Assembly (NCBI GenBank): GCA_947584965.1 | Contig: CANPWQ010000004.1 | Coordinates: 1-64,000 of the forward strand | Source: Candidatus Gastranaerophilales bacterium | GTDB taxonomy: Bacteria; Cyanobacteriota; Vampirovibrionia; Gastranaerophilales; Gastranaerophilaceae | Direction of reading: 5' to 3' | DNA length: 64,000 nt | Shown here: positions 47,603 to 56,529 of the stretch, one piece after another | How the letters are laid out: the number at the start of each line of letters is the position of its first letter | Position numbering within the stretch: the stretch's first letter is position 1 | Translations under genes and position numbers: made by a program | The notes under the pieces: generated by a model | Seen by the model: only the letters and a program-made list of their open reading frames with translations | Database searches by the model: none | What the model was told of the DNA's origin: nothing

Positions 47603-50472
47603 TAAATTTCCATCCACGATTTACCTGCAAAAATATCGATTTTTAAAGGCACAAGGAACGGTTGATTAAGCTCCATTGCATTTTTAACCAACATTTTTAC
47701 CTCATCTGTTTCATTATTTAAAGTTTCTATAACAATTTCATCATGCACTTGGATGATTATTTTAGATTTAATGTTATTTTTTATAAAGTCATTATGAAGT
47801 CTTACCATGGCAAGTTTCATAACATCCGCGGCACTTCCTTGAATTGGCGCATTAATCGCAGCACGCTGAGCCGCTTCTTGGATTTTTCCGTTGGTTGAAA
47901 GCAATCCCGAGCTTAAATAGCGTTTTCTACCCCAAAGTGTTTCCACATAACCGTGAGCATAAGCAAATTTAACGGTTTCATCCATATATGTTTTAACATC
48001 GGGGTATGTTTTAAAGTATTTATCAATAAAGTCCTGCGCTTCAAAAGGCGAAATACCGAGGCTTGACGCCAAACCGTAACGCGATTGTCCGTATACTATA
48101 CCAAAGTTAACCGCTTTAGCTTTAGAACGCATTTCTTTTGTGACTTCTTCGGGGCTGACTCCAAAAATCTTACTCGCTGTTGAAGTATGAACATCCTCAT
48201 CCGCGCAAAATGCTTCAATTAAATTATCATCACGTGATATATGTGCTAAAAGCCTTAATTCTATTTGCGAATAATCCGCTGAGATTATAACATTTTCTGA
48301 GTTTTCAGCGGTGAAAGCACCTCTTATTCTGTTCCCAAGCTCTGTTCTTGTAGGAATATTCTGCAAATTGGGATTTGATGACGACAATCTTCCCGTTGTT
48401 GTAATTGTTTGATTAAAACTTGTATGTATTCTGTTATCTTCAGGGCTTCTTAATTCGGGCAAAGTTTCTACATAAGTGCTTTTTAGTTTAGCGAGGTGTC
48501 TTTGCTCCAAAATATCTCTTGCGATTTGGTTTTCCTCTGCCAGAGTTTCCAATACTTTAGCACTTGTAGAAAATCCTGTTTTAGACCTCATTCCTTTTGC
48601 TTTAAGATTAAGTTTGCCAAAAAGTATATCACCCACTTGTTTAGGCGAATTAATATTAAACTTTTCTCCCGCTTCTTCGTATATTTTAGCCTCAATTATT
48701 GCTAATTTATCGTTAATCTCCGTATCTATGGCACTTAAGCAGTTAACATCAATATGTGCGCCGTTTTTTTCCATTTGAGCCAAAACAATTGTTAACGGAA
48801 CTTCAATGTTATATAAGAGGTCAAGCTCTTTCTCATCAAGATTTTTCGTCCAATACTCCGTTAAAAGCAAGGTTGCAAAAGCGTCATCACAAGCGTAAGA
48901 AGCAGCCTCTTCAATCGGCACGGTTTCAATTGTTAATGAAGCAGAGCTGTTTTTTAACAGCTGTTCATATTCAACCATAATATAATCAAGGTAATCACTT
49001 GCCTGTTGCTTAAGCCCGTGCTTGCGCGAAGAATCTTTTATGTAGCTTGCAAGCATTGTATCAAAAATAATATTTTTCATCGGCATTGAGTGATGACACA
49101 GAACATGGTAATCAAATTTAGCATTTTGCAATGTTTTTGCAATATTTTCATCCGCAAGGACGGGAGCTAAAGCATTTATTACCGTTTCAAGCTCCAATTG
49201 CTGTCCTACGAGGTGAAAGACTGGAATATAGTATGATTTAACCAAATCACCCTTGGTATCATCTATTTTAACTCTGCCGTTTTTTGCCTGTATTCGCTCA
49301 CAATATGCAATGGAAATTCCGACTAAATCGCACTCAAGCGGATTTATGCCTGTTGTTTCCACATCTATTGAAAATATTGTTTGCGCTTTTAACTCCTCAA
49401 TAAGTTTATTCAGCTTCTCTTGAGTATCAACTATATTTTTTTCGTGGTTATATTCCTTATGAGAGGCTTCACGAAGCATTTCGCCAAGTCCGAGTCCTAA
49501 TTGCATTTGCCCTTGCACGGGTGCGTTTGTATCTTGATTTAAACAATGCTCGGCTAATTTTGGCTCCATTGCCCCGACTTTAAAGGGCTTTAATATATTT
49601 TCGGAATTTTTTAAGAAATTATAAAACTGATTTTTCTTAAAGAACTCAATTACCGCGTCATAGTTTGGCATTTCAAGTTTTGCGCAGTCAAAATCAAAGT
49701 CTATATCTAAATTTCGCTGAATTGTTGCAAGCTCTTTACTTAAAAATGCAATTTCTCTGCCCTCTGTCAGTTTTTTATTAAGTGCTTTTTCAGTTACTTC
49801 ATCAAGATGTTCATATATTTGCTCCAGTTTATCAAACCTTGAAAGGAGTTTACAAGCAGACTTTTCACCTATTCCCTTAATTCCCGGGATATTATCAGAG
49901 GTGTCACCCGACAAACCCTTATAATCAGTTATTTGATAGGGATAAACTCCCATTTTATCATAGACTTTATACCAATCGAACTCAACAAGCTCGCCTTTCG
50001 ACGGCATTATTACTTCAATATAGCCTTCTCTATCCACAAGTTGAAAAGAATCTCTATCACCTGTCAGGATGTATGTTTTATGCTGTTTTTGCTTTGCTTT
50101 TGAGGCGATTGTACCTATAACATCATCAGCCTCATACCCTTCTTTAGTTAAAATAGGAATATTTAAAGCCTGCAAACCCTCAACAATTAATGAAAGCTGA
50201 GAACGCAGAGTGTCGGGCATACTTTCGCGATTTGCTTTATATTCGGAATACATTTCCGTTCTGTAAGTATGCCTTGAAACATCAAAAGCAACGGCAATTG
50301 CGTCGGGTTTTATCGTATTATTTTGCAGTAAATCAAACACCGCCTTAAAAAATCCGAATACCGCCCACGTTGGCTGATTATCAGTTGTTTTCATTGCCGT
50401 TCTCTCAAGCGCAAAAAAGTACCTGTATGCCAGAGCATGCCCGTCTATTAATAAAAAATTCTTATCTTGCAT
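47602..50472 (-). CDS. polA: DNA polymerase I
   Basis: 956 residues with all three activities predicted. 5' nuclease at the N-terminus (LLIDGHALAYRYFFAL; YEADDVIGTIA). 3'-5' exonuclease from about residue 375, with the intact metal site SIDVETTGINPLECDLVG. Polymerase domain with ADYSQIELRLLAHIS (motif A), RSKAKAVNFGIVYGQSRYGL (motif B) and IIQVHDEIVIE (motif C). Many Firmicutes have lost the proofreading residues; here they are kept. Confidence 0.98.
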   Translation of the reverse strand: MQDKNFLLIDGHALAYRYFFALERTAMKTTDNQPTWAVFGFFKAVFDLLQNNTIKPDAIAVAFDVSRHTYRTEMYSEYKANRESMPDTLRSQLSLIVEGLQALNIPILTKEGYEADDVIGTIASKAKQKQHKTYILTGDRDSFQLVDREGYIEVIMPSKGELVEFDWYKVYDKMGVYPYQITDYKGLSGDTSDNIPGIKGIGEKSACKLLSRFDKLEQIYEHLDEVTEKALNKKLTEGREIAFLSKELATIQRNLDIDFDFDCAKLEMPNYDAVIEFFKKNQFYNFLKNSENILKPFKVGAMEPKLAEHCLNQDTNAPVQGQMQLGLGLGEMLREASHKEYNHEKNIVDTQEKLNKLIEELKAQTIFSIDVETTGINPLECDLVGISIAYCERIQAKNGRVKIDDTKGDLVKSYYIPVFHLVGQQLELETVINALAPVLADENIAKTLQNAKFDYHVLCHHSMPMKNIIFDTMLASYIKDSSRKHGLKQQASDYLDYIMVEYEQLLKNSSASLTIETVPIEEAASYACDDAFATLLLTEYWTKNLDEKELDLLYNIEVPLTIVLAQMEKNGAHIDVNCLSAIDTEINDKLAIIEAKIYEEAGEKFNINSPKQVGDILFGKLNLKAKGMRSKTGFSTSAKVLETLAEENQIARDILEQRHLAKLKSTYVETLPELRSPEDNRIHTSFNQTITTTGRLSSSNPNLQNIPTRTELGNRIRGAFTAENSENVIISADYSQIELRLLAHISRDDNLIEAFCADEDVHTSTASKIFGVSPEEVTKEMRSKAKAVNFGIVYGQSRYGLASSLGISPFEAQDFIDKYFKTYPDVKTYMDETVKFAYAHGYVETLWGRKRYLSSGLLSTNGKIQEAAQRAAINAPIQGSAADVMKLAMVRLHNDFIKNNIKSKIIIQVHDEIVIETLNNETDEVKMLVKNAMELNQPFLVPLKIDIFAGKSWMEI

Positions 50473-50562
50473 AATAATCCCAATTCAATATATTAATATT
50501 TTATTGGATTTAAGATTTTTTCTCAATAAATTATAAATACAAATTTAATAATTAATAAAATA

Positions 50563-51729
50563 CTATATTCTTTCACATATTAATAAACATTCTGCAATTG
50601 TCGCATTATACACAGGCTGGAAAAAATCATATCTGTATTTATATTTTGATGTTTTCATTATTTCTTCTATCATTGGTTTTATTTTGAAGAAATCAGAACA
50701 ATTATGATATATGCTTATTAACAAAACAGGAGCTTGAGTCCTCAATGTTTCCTGAGCACCTCGAAGTAAATTTGGTTCAAACCCTTCGACGTCTGTTTTT
50801 ATTAACCCAACTTGTATATTATTTTCTTTAACATATTTATCCAATGTTGTCATTTTTATTTTTTCAGAACCGTTATCTGCGACTTGAGAGCCTGTTCCAA
50901 GAACTCCCATACTTACAATATAAGAAACTTTGTCTTCATTTCCCAATCCCATATTTTCAATAATTACATTATCAACTTTATTCAACATCATAGTTTTTTG
51001 ACACAATTTATAATTTTTTTCTATGGGTTCAAAACTTATTATTTTATTGTTAGGAAAGTTTTTACTAAATACAATTGCAGAATCACCTATATTTGCACCT
51101 GCATCAATTATTGCTCCTTTAATTAAATCCTTATTGTTTATTGAGTCAATACCATGTTTATATAAAAATACTGACGGTTCAAACCAATTTACGGGCAGTA
51201 TATAATCTTTTAATTGAAAATAATTTTCTAAAACTCTGACTTCTTTTTTTAATTGAATGCTTTTTTGAAGTTCCTCAAGCTCCTCTTTTGAATATATTTC
51301 ATCTGCTTTTGGAAACTTTGATAAGTTTTCGGTATAATTAACAACTCTTGCATTTCGTTTAAGAATTTTATCTAAATTATTTTTTGCTTTTTCATCAAGA
51401 TTTTTATATAAATTTTCAACAATTAACTTATCTTGAGGTTTATCACTTTCTATTGTTGCTTGGATTTCGGAATTCCCTGTAACATAGTTCAAATCATTTA
51501 ATATTGACGACATTACCAATGGTTGTAATTTATCAAACAAATACCTCTCATACTGTGTTCTTTTCATTTTTACATATATTTGAAACCCTAATATGCAAAT
51601 TTTTTTATACAGGTATTGAAGCATTCCATAGTTATCATACTTATATATGTTTTTTATAGAAAATAACTTTTTGGTAAATGCTTTATACCCCCCCCCGACA
51701 ACATTTTTATTATCTGTATTGTAATTCAT
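50563..51729 (-). CDS. FkbM-family methyltransferase with a 5' poly-G tract
   Basis: 388 residues. The C-terminal part from about 200 is an FkbM SAM methyltransferase: IDAGANIGDSAIVFSKNFPN (SAM motif I), ISFEPIEKNY, IKTDVEGFEPNLLRGA. The N-terminal 190 residues are helical and charged. AAGGA precedes the ATG. Codons 12-14 are GGG GGG GGG inside a run of nine G, the longest such run noticed in the window. One extra G gives GTA TAA at once, one fewer gives a stop about ten codons on. FkbM proteins O-methylate sugars in surface glycans. It follows the carbamoyltransferase gene by 25 bases. Confidence 0.9.
   Translation of the reverse strand: MNYNTDNKNVVGGGYKAFTKKLFSIKNIYKYDNYGMLQYLYKKICILGFQIYVKMKRTQYERYLFDKLQPLVMSSILNDLNYVTGNSEIQATIESDKPQDKLIVENLYKNLDEKAKNNLDKILKRNARVVNYTENLSKFPKADEIYSKEELEELQKSIQLKKEVRVLENYFQLKDYILPVNWFEPSVFLYKHGIDSINNKDLIKGAIIDAGANIGDSAIVFSKNFPNNKIISFEPIEKNYKLCQKTMMLNKVDNVIIENMGLGNEDKVSYIVSMGVLGTGSQVADNGSEKIKMTTLDKYVKENNIQVGLIKTDVEGFEPNLLRGAQETLRTQAPVLLISIYHNCSDFFKIKPMIEEIMKTSKYKYRYDFFQPVYNATIAECLLICERI
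51688..51696. repeat. Nine-C/G homopolymer tract (candidate phase-variation site)
   Basis: C9 on the plus strand (G9 in the gene's sense strand), near the start of the FkbM-family coding region. In this AT-rich genome such a tract is striking. The window version is in frame (ON). Confidence 0.75.
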
Positions 51730-51754
51730 TTTATTTTCCTTTCTGTATTATCTT

Positions 51755-53587
51755 CTAATCCAATTTAAATTGCTTTTGATATTCTTCTTTGCCTGTTAAT
51801 GAGGTTTGTTCGGACTTTAACAGTACAAAATTTTCAAGAACCAATACGTCTAAATCAGTATACATGAAGCATTTATAAGCATTCTCGGGTGTATTTACAA
51901 TAGGCTCGCCTCTAATATTAAAGGATGTATTTACTACAACCGAGCAATCCGTTAATTTTTTAAATTCGTTTATAATATTCCAATATCTCGGATTAACTTT
52001 TTTTGATACGGTCTGAATACGCGCGGAATAGTTTACATGCGTTATAGCAGGCAGAATTGAGCGGTACGCTTTTAATTTATCAATGCCTTTATAATTTTTT
52101 TCTTCTTCTGTTAATTCCGTCTTAATTTCGTCGGATATCGGCTGAGTTAAAAGCATATAAGGGGATTTTTTACCCTCTTTTGTTGCAAAATATTTTTCCA
52201 CATCTTCTTCAAGACAGCTCGGAGCAAAGGGGCGGAATGACTCGCGCTTTTTTATAGCTAAATTCAGATTTCTTTGCATTTCGCGATTTCTCGGGTCAGC
52301 AAGTATGCTTCTGTTGCCTAACGCTCTCGGCCCATATTCCATTCTGCCCGCAAAATGACCTATACTTTTACCCTCTGAAATATATTTTGCTATTATTTGA
52401 GTTACTTCTTCATCGGTTTCATATTTTGTATATTTTGCATTGTATTTATTTAATGTTTCAAGTATTTCTTCATCGGAATATTTAGGACCTAAAAGGCTAC
52501 CCTTTTGCGAGTCATCAGAATTAACTTTGCGCTCATTATTTAATCCCATATAATAAACTGCAAGCACTGCGCCCAATGCCCCGCCTGCGTCACCTGCCGC
52601 GGGCTGTGTCCAAATATTTTCAAAAGGTCCGTTCTTTAATATATTACCGTTTGATACGCAATTTAATGCAACTCCGCCTGCCAAACACAAGTTTTTTAAC
52701 CCCGTTTGTTTATAAACGTAATTGGCAAGTTTCAGTATTATTTCCTCCGTTACAGCCTGCACGCTCGCTGCCATATCCATATCACTTTGCGACAACGCTG
52801 TTTCCGGCTTACGGGGCGGACGGTTAAAAAGTTTTTCAAACTTTTTATTATACATATAATCAGTCGTACAATATCCGAAATATTCCTGATTTAACCAGAA
52901 AGACCCGTCATCTTTAACATCAATAAGTTTTTCAAAAATTAAATCTTTATAAATCGGCTCTCCATAAGGAGCTAAGCCCATTACCTTATATTCACCCGAA
53001 TTTACTTTAAAACCTAAAAATCCCGTAAAGGCACTGTATAAAAGTCCCAGTGAATGCGGAAATTCTATTTTTTCTTTTATTTCAATTTTATTGCCTTTTC
53101 CAATGCCCCAAGTTGTTGTATCCCATTCTCCGACTCCGTCTAAGCACAATATTGCAGCTTCTTCAAATGGCGAAGGATAAAACGCGCTTGCGCAGTGCGA
53201 TTCATGGTGTGTTGTAAAATATATCGGACACTTTAATCTTTTATCAAAATGCTTATCTATTTGATTCGGAATAAACAATTTTTTATTCATCCATACAGGC
53301 ATGGCATTTATAAAACTTCTCATACTGCAAGGAACATAAGCCATTGCGGTTTCAAGTATTCTTTCAAATTTCACAAAAGGTTTTTCATAATATACAACCC
53401 CTGATAGCTGTTCAGGCTCAATACCCGCTTCTTTTAAACAGTAATTAACGGCATTAGCGGGATATTCGCTATCCTGTTTTATTCTTGTAAATCTTTCCTC
53501 TTGAGCTGCCGCGATTATTTCTCCGTCTTTTATTATTGCTGCTGCACTATCGTGATAATATGCGCTTATTCCAAGTAAATATGTCAT
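51755..53587 (-). CDS. Carbamoyltransferase, NodU/CmcH family
   Basis: 610 residues. Transfers a carbamoyl group from carbamoyl phosphate to a hydroxyl, using ATP. LLGISAYYHDSAAAIIKDGE and AAQEERFTRIKQD at the N-terminus; THHESHCASAFYPSPF with the HxxxH metal motif; GGVALNCVSNG; GNRSILADPRN and ESFRPFAPS in the C-terminal YrdC-like part. Natural substrates include Nod factor sugars, antibiotics and saxitoxin (SxtI). With SxtJ- and DUF5989-type genes just upstream it forms a conserved trio; here a surface glycan or lipid is the likely acceptor (inference). Confidence 0.95.
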   Translation of the reverse strand: MTYLLGISAYYHDSAAAIIKDGEIIAAAQEERFTRIKQDSEYPANAVNYCLKEAGIEPEQLSGVVYYEKPFVKFERILETAMAYVPCSMRSFINAMPVWMNKKLFIPNQIDKHFDKRLKCPIYFTTHHESHCASAFYPSPFEEAAILCLDGVGEWDTTTWGIGKGNKIEIKEKIEFPHSLGLLYSAFTGFLGFKVNSGEYKVMGLAPYGEPIYKDLIFEKLIDVKDDGSFWLNQEYFGYCTTDYMYNKKFEKLFNRPPRKPETALSQSDMDMAASVQAVTEEIILKLANYVYKQTGLKNLCLAGGVALNCVSNGNILKNGPFENIWTQPAAGDAGGALGAVLAVYYMGLNNERKVNSDDSQKGSLLGPKYSDEEILETLNKYNAKYTKYETDEEVTQIIAKYISEGKSIGHFAGRMEYGPRALGNRSILADPRNREMQRNLNLAIKKRESFRPFAPSCLEEDVEKYFATKEGKKSPYMLLTQPISDEIKTELTEEEKNYKGIDKLKAYRSILPAITHVNYSARIQTVSKKVNPRYWNIINEFKKLTDCSVVVNTSFNIRGEPIVNTPENAYKCFMYTDLDVLVLENFVLLKSEQTSLTGKEEYQKQFKLD

Positions 53588-53596
53588 TTTCCCTGC

Positions 53597-53974
53597 CTAA
53601 AACTGATATTCATAATCAGTATTATTATTTTCGTATTTTTTCCAATATGTTTGAATTTGAGGTTTTTTAAGTCTTAACCTGTCACGTTTTACGAGTTTCA
53701 TAATTAATCCTGTCGGCATAACCGCAACAATATATCCGACTGCGAGTACAATAATTGCCAGATATTTTCCCAGAAAATGTCCGATTGTATCTAAAATCCG
53801 TTTAAATCCCAAGGCAAATCTCGGACTTATAAAGGATATCAAAGCTAATAAAACGAATAAAATCAGCACTCTTAACGCCCATATATCAACTCCGCGCTTA
53901 TACAATATAAATGCGGGTATCCATGGCATTAAAAATAAAGTCAGTGCAAATTTTTTTTCTTCTTTTATTTTCAT
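53597..53974 (-). CDS. SxtJ-family membrane protein
   Basis: 125 residues with two or three hydrophobic segments (ALTLFLMPWIPAFILY; ALRVLILFVLLALISFI; YLAIIVLAVGYIVAVMPTGL). SxtJ-type proteins sit beside NodU-type carbamoyltransferases in many genomes, including the saxitoxin cluster; their function is not established. It lies nine bases after the DUF5989 gene and nine before the carbamoyltransferase. Confidence 0.82.
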   Translation of the reverse strand: MKIKEEKKFALTLFLMPWIPAFILYKRGVDIWALRVLILFVLLALISFISPRFALGFKRILDTIGHFLGKYLAIIVLAVGYIVAVMPTGLIMKLVKRDRLRLKKPQIQTYWKKYENNNTDYEYQF

Positions 53975-53983
53975 TATTTTTGC

Positions 53984-54139
53984 CTATATTATTGTATATA
54001 CAAACGGTGATACAGGTGATGTTCCTGCCAAAATTAAAAGAATCAGCAATAATAAAAACACAATAACAGGAACTATCCAGTATGCTTTTTTTCTCCATAA
54101 AAATTTAATCATTTCCAATAAAAAATTTTTTCTTTTCAT
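53984..54139 (-). CDS. DUF5989 (SxtK-like) small membrane protein
   Basis: 51 residues. A basic N-terminus (MKRKNFLLEMIKFLWRKKAY) is followed by one membrane helix (WIVPVIVFLLLLILLILAG) and the family-typical SPVSPFVYTII end. DUF5989/SxtK proteins accompany SxtJ and carbamoyltransferases. AAGGAAAATAA precedes the ATG. It is easily missed because of its length. Role unknown; perhaps a membrane subunit of the carbamoyltransferase (inference). Confidence 0.85.
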   Translation of the reverse strand: MKRKNFLLEMIKFLWRKKAYWIVPVIVFLLLLILLILAGTSPVSPFVYTII

Positions 54140-54149
54140 TTATTTTCCT

Positions 54150-55928
54150 TTACTCTTTTTCTTTTACGCTTATTTGCTTCATCAATTCTTGTGCTTCTTC
54201 GTGTTCGGGCAGTATTTTCAATAAATCTTCCAAATGCTCTTTAGCCTTTTCATAATCATTTTGTTCAAATTTGCATTTTGCCAGATTTAACAATACCTCT
54301 GTATTATTCGGCACGGCTAATTTTACAAGATTAAATAATAAATACGCATCATTATATTGATTTAACTTCATATAAACCATAGCCAGCAAATTTGATATTT
54401 CACTATCAGGAGAAATTGCATAAGCATCCTCCAATAATTGCTTAGCATTTTCAAAATTATTTTCACAGTAGTAAATTCTTGCAAGATTAAATAATACTTT
54501 TACATCTTGAGCATTATTTTTTATCAACTCCGTTAAAATTTCCTTTGCACTTTCTTTATTATTCATTGCCATATAATTTAATGCGATACTTAACTGCATG
54601 AATGGCGGAATATTTTCTTTTGTCAGGATTTTAGAATACAATTCTTGCGCTTTTTTAAATTCAGACATTAAATGAAAATAATTTGCATATTCAAAAATTA
54701 TATATATATTATCAGGTGCAAATTCAATAGCTTTTTTAAAATTTTCTTCCGCCCTGTCAAAAAACTTGCGTGATAAATATATAACACCTAAATCTTTATA
54801 TGCCGGTGCAAACTTAGAATCAATTTCTATTATTTTTTTCAATATTTCTTCTGCTTTATCCGTATCCTTAGTCTTGGCACATAAAAGGGCATATTCATAT
54901 AACACATCAGTACTTATATATCCCGATGTAATTACATTACCATATATTATTTTTGCAGATTGATACATGTTTCGTCTTGAATACAATGAAGCTAAATGTA
55001 TTTTTAGCGGATAGGAATTAAGATTAAATGTTACTAGCCTTTCAAGTATTTCACAGGCTTTATCTAACTCGCCTGCTTCATCATATGCACAGGCTAAATT
55101 ATATTCGTAATTTTCTTTATCAGGATATAAACTCAACAATTCACTAAATATTTCTATTGCAGATTTAAAATCTTTTGATTTTAATAATGCCATTCCGTAC
55201 ATGTTTAAATAATAATCTTTTTTTTCTTTTTCAACTGTTAATTTTAAGTAATTGGCAGCCTCATCAAATTTACCCTGAGAATAATAAGCAGCTCCGAGAT
55301 TATATAATACGGAAACTTGAGTATTATCCTTTTCTAATGCTCTTTTAAAATATTCAACAGCCATATCGGTATCATTTGTATTGAAGTATATGTTTCCTAT
55401 TTTATTAAAATATTTAAATTCATCAGGATTAAGCTCTGCTGCTTTTAAAAGATACTCTATTGCTTTATCGGATTTCATTAATTCCAAATAAACACATGAT
55501 AAAATCTCGTAAATTTGAGCATCTTCACTGTTTACAGATAACATTTTATCTTCAAGTTCAAGTGCATCACTGAACTTTTTTTGTTTTGTTAAACATATAC
55601 ATAAAGTTTTATACGCATCGAGGTACTCGCTGCGAAGTTCCAATACTTTAAGTAATAATTCTTCCGCTTGTTTTAATTCATCTTTTTCAATATATATAGT
55701 TGCAAGATAGTAAAGTGAAACAGCATCATCAGCGTTTGTTTTAAGAACTGTTTTAAAATTTTCCTCGGCTTCATCCATACACCCTAAGTTTATATTGCAA
55801 AGCCCGAGTAATTTTTCCGTTTCATAATCTCGCGGATTGTCTTTCGAGTTTTCAATTATCAAATCTTTAGCTGTTTTACAATCTTTTTTATCTATTAATT
55901 TAATTATTTCATTTTTTTCCATGGGCAT
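54150..55928 (-). CDS. TPR-repeat protein
   Basis: 592 residues made of about 16 tetratricopeptide repeats (34-residue pattern with A/G at positions 8 and 20 and P near 32; e.g. YYNLGAAYYSQGKFDEAANYL-type units). No signal peptide or other domain. A second ATG two codons in is equally possible; neither has a clear ribosome-binding site. A protein-interaction scaffold for the following carbamoyltransferase cluster, only ten bases downstream, is likely from context. Confidence 0.88.
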   Translation of the reverse strand: MPMEKNEIIKLIDKKDCKTAKDLIIENSKDNPRDYETEKLLGLCNINLGCMDEAEENFKTVLKTNADDAVSLYYLATIYIEKDELKQAEELLLKVLELRSEYLDAYKTLCICLTKQKKFSDALELEDKMLSVNSEDAQIYEILSCVYLELMKSDKAIEYLLKAAELNPDEFKYFNKIGNIYFNTNDTDMAVEYFKRALEKDNTQVSVLYNLGAAYYSQGKFDEAANYLKLTVEKEKKDYYLNMYGMALLKSKDFKSAIEIFSELLSLYPDKENYEYNLACAYDEAGELDKACEILERLVTFNLNSYPLKIHLASLYSRRNMYQSAKIIYGNVITSGYISTDVLYEYALLCAKTKDTDKAEEILKKIIEIDSKFAPAYKDLGVIYLSRKFFDRAEENFKKAIEFAPDNIYIIFEYANYFHLMSEFKKAQELYSKILTKENIPPFMQLSIALNYMAMNNKESAKEILTELIKNNAQDVKVLFNLARIYYCENNFENAKQLLEDAYAISPDSEISNLLAMVYMKLNQYNDAYLLFNLVKLAVPNNTEVLLNLAKCKFEQNDYEKAKEHLEDLLKILPEHEEAQELMKQISVKEKE

Positions 55929-56058
55929 AAAATCAACTATTACGCATAAAACATCATACTTGAATATTATAACAAATTAAAATAAAAGAACAATAATTGA
56001 AAAAAACGTGATTTTATGTTCTAATAGTAAAGATTAACAGGTTAGGGGAGATATTAAA

Positions 56059-56529
56059 ATGACCGAAAGAACTTTTATAGCAATAAAGCCCGACGGCGTT
56101 AAAAGGAATCTTATTGGCAGAATTATTACACGATTTGAAGAAAAAGGCTATAAAATCATCGGTTTAAAGTTATTATTACCGACTTTAGAGCATGCTCAAA
56201 AGCATTATGCGGAACATAAAGGAAAGCCGTTTTATCCGCGTTTAATAAAATATATAACCTCAGGTCCGATTGTAGCAATGGTAATTGAAGGTCCTAATGT
56301 AATAGCAGAATCAAGGAAAATGATGGGGGCTACAAGACCCGAAAATGCTGACGCCGGCACTATTCGTTTTGAATACGCAGTAAGTCAAGAATTTAATATA
56401 ATTCATGGTTCAGACAGCCCTGAAAGTGCCGAAAGAGAAATTGCCATTTATTTTAAAGAAGATGAAATTTGTTCAAATTGGACTACTATGTTAGAGATGT
56501 TAATGAATGAAGAACAAAAATCACTTTAG
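56059..56529 (+). CDS. ndk: Nucleoside diphosphate kinase
   Basis: 156 residues. TFIAIKPDGVKRNLIGRII at the start and the catalytic histidine in NIIHGSDSPESAEREIAIYF. Balances NTP and dNTP pools. Preceded by CAGGTTAGGGGA as in glyA. The C-terminus is a little longer than usual and overlaps tgt by 23 bases. Confidence 0.98.
   Translation: MTERTFIAIKPDGVKRNLIGRIITRFEEKGYKIIGLKLLLPTLEHAQKHYAEHKGKPFYPRLIKYITSGPIVAMVIEGPNVIAESRKMMGATRPENADAGTIRFEYAVSQEFNIIHGSDSPESAEREIAIYFKEDEICSNWTTMLEMLMNEEQKSL

Noticed and set aside
51755-54139. Saxitoxin biosynthesis suggested by SxtI/J/K-like genes
   Set aside because: Only the carbamoyltransferase, SxtJ and DUF5989 types are present, and this trio is common outside toxin clusters. 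No SxtA polyketide synthase, amidinotransferase or oxygenases are in the window.
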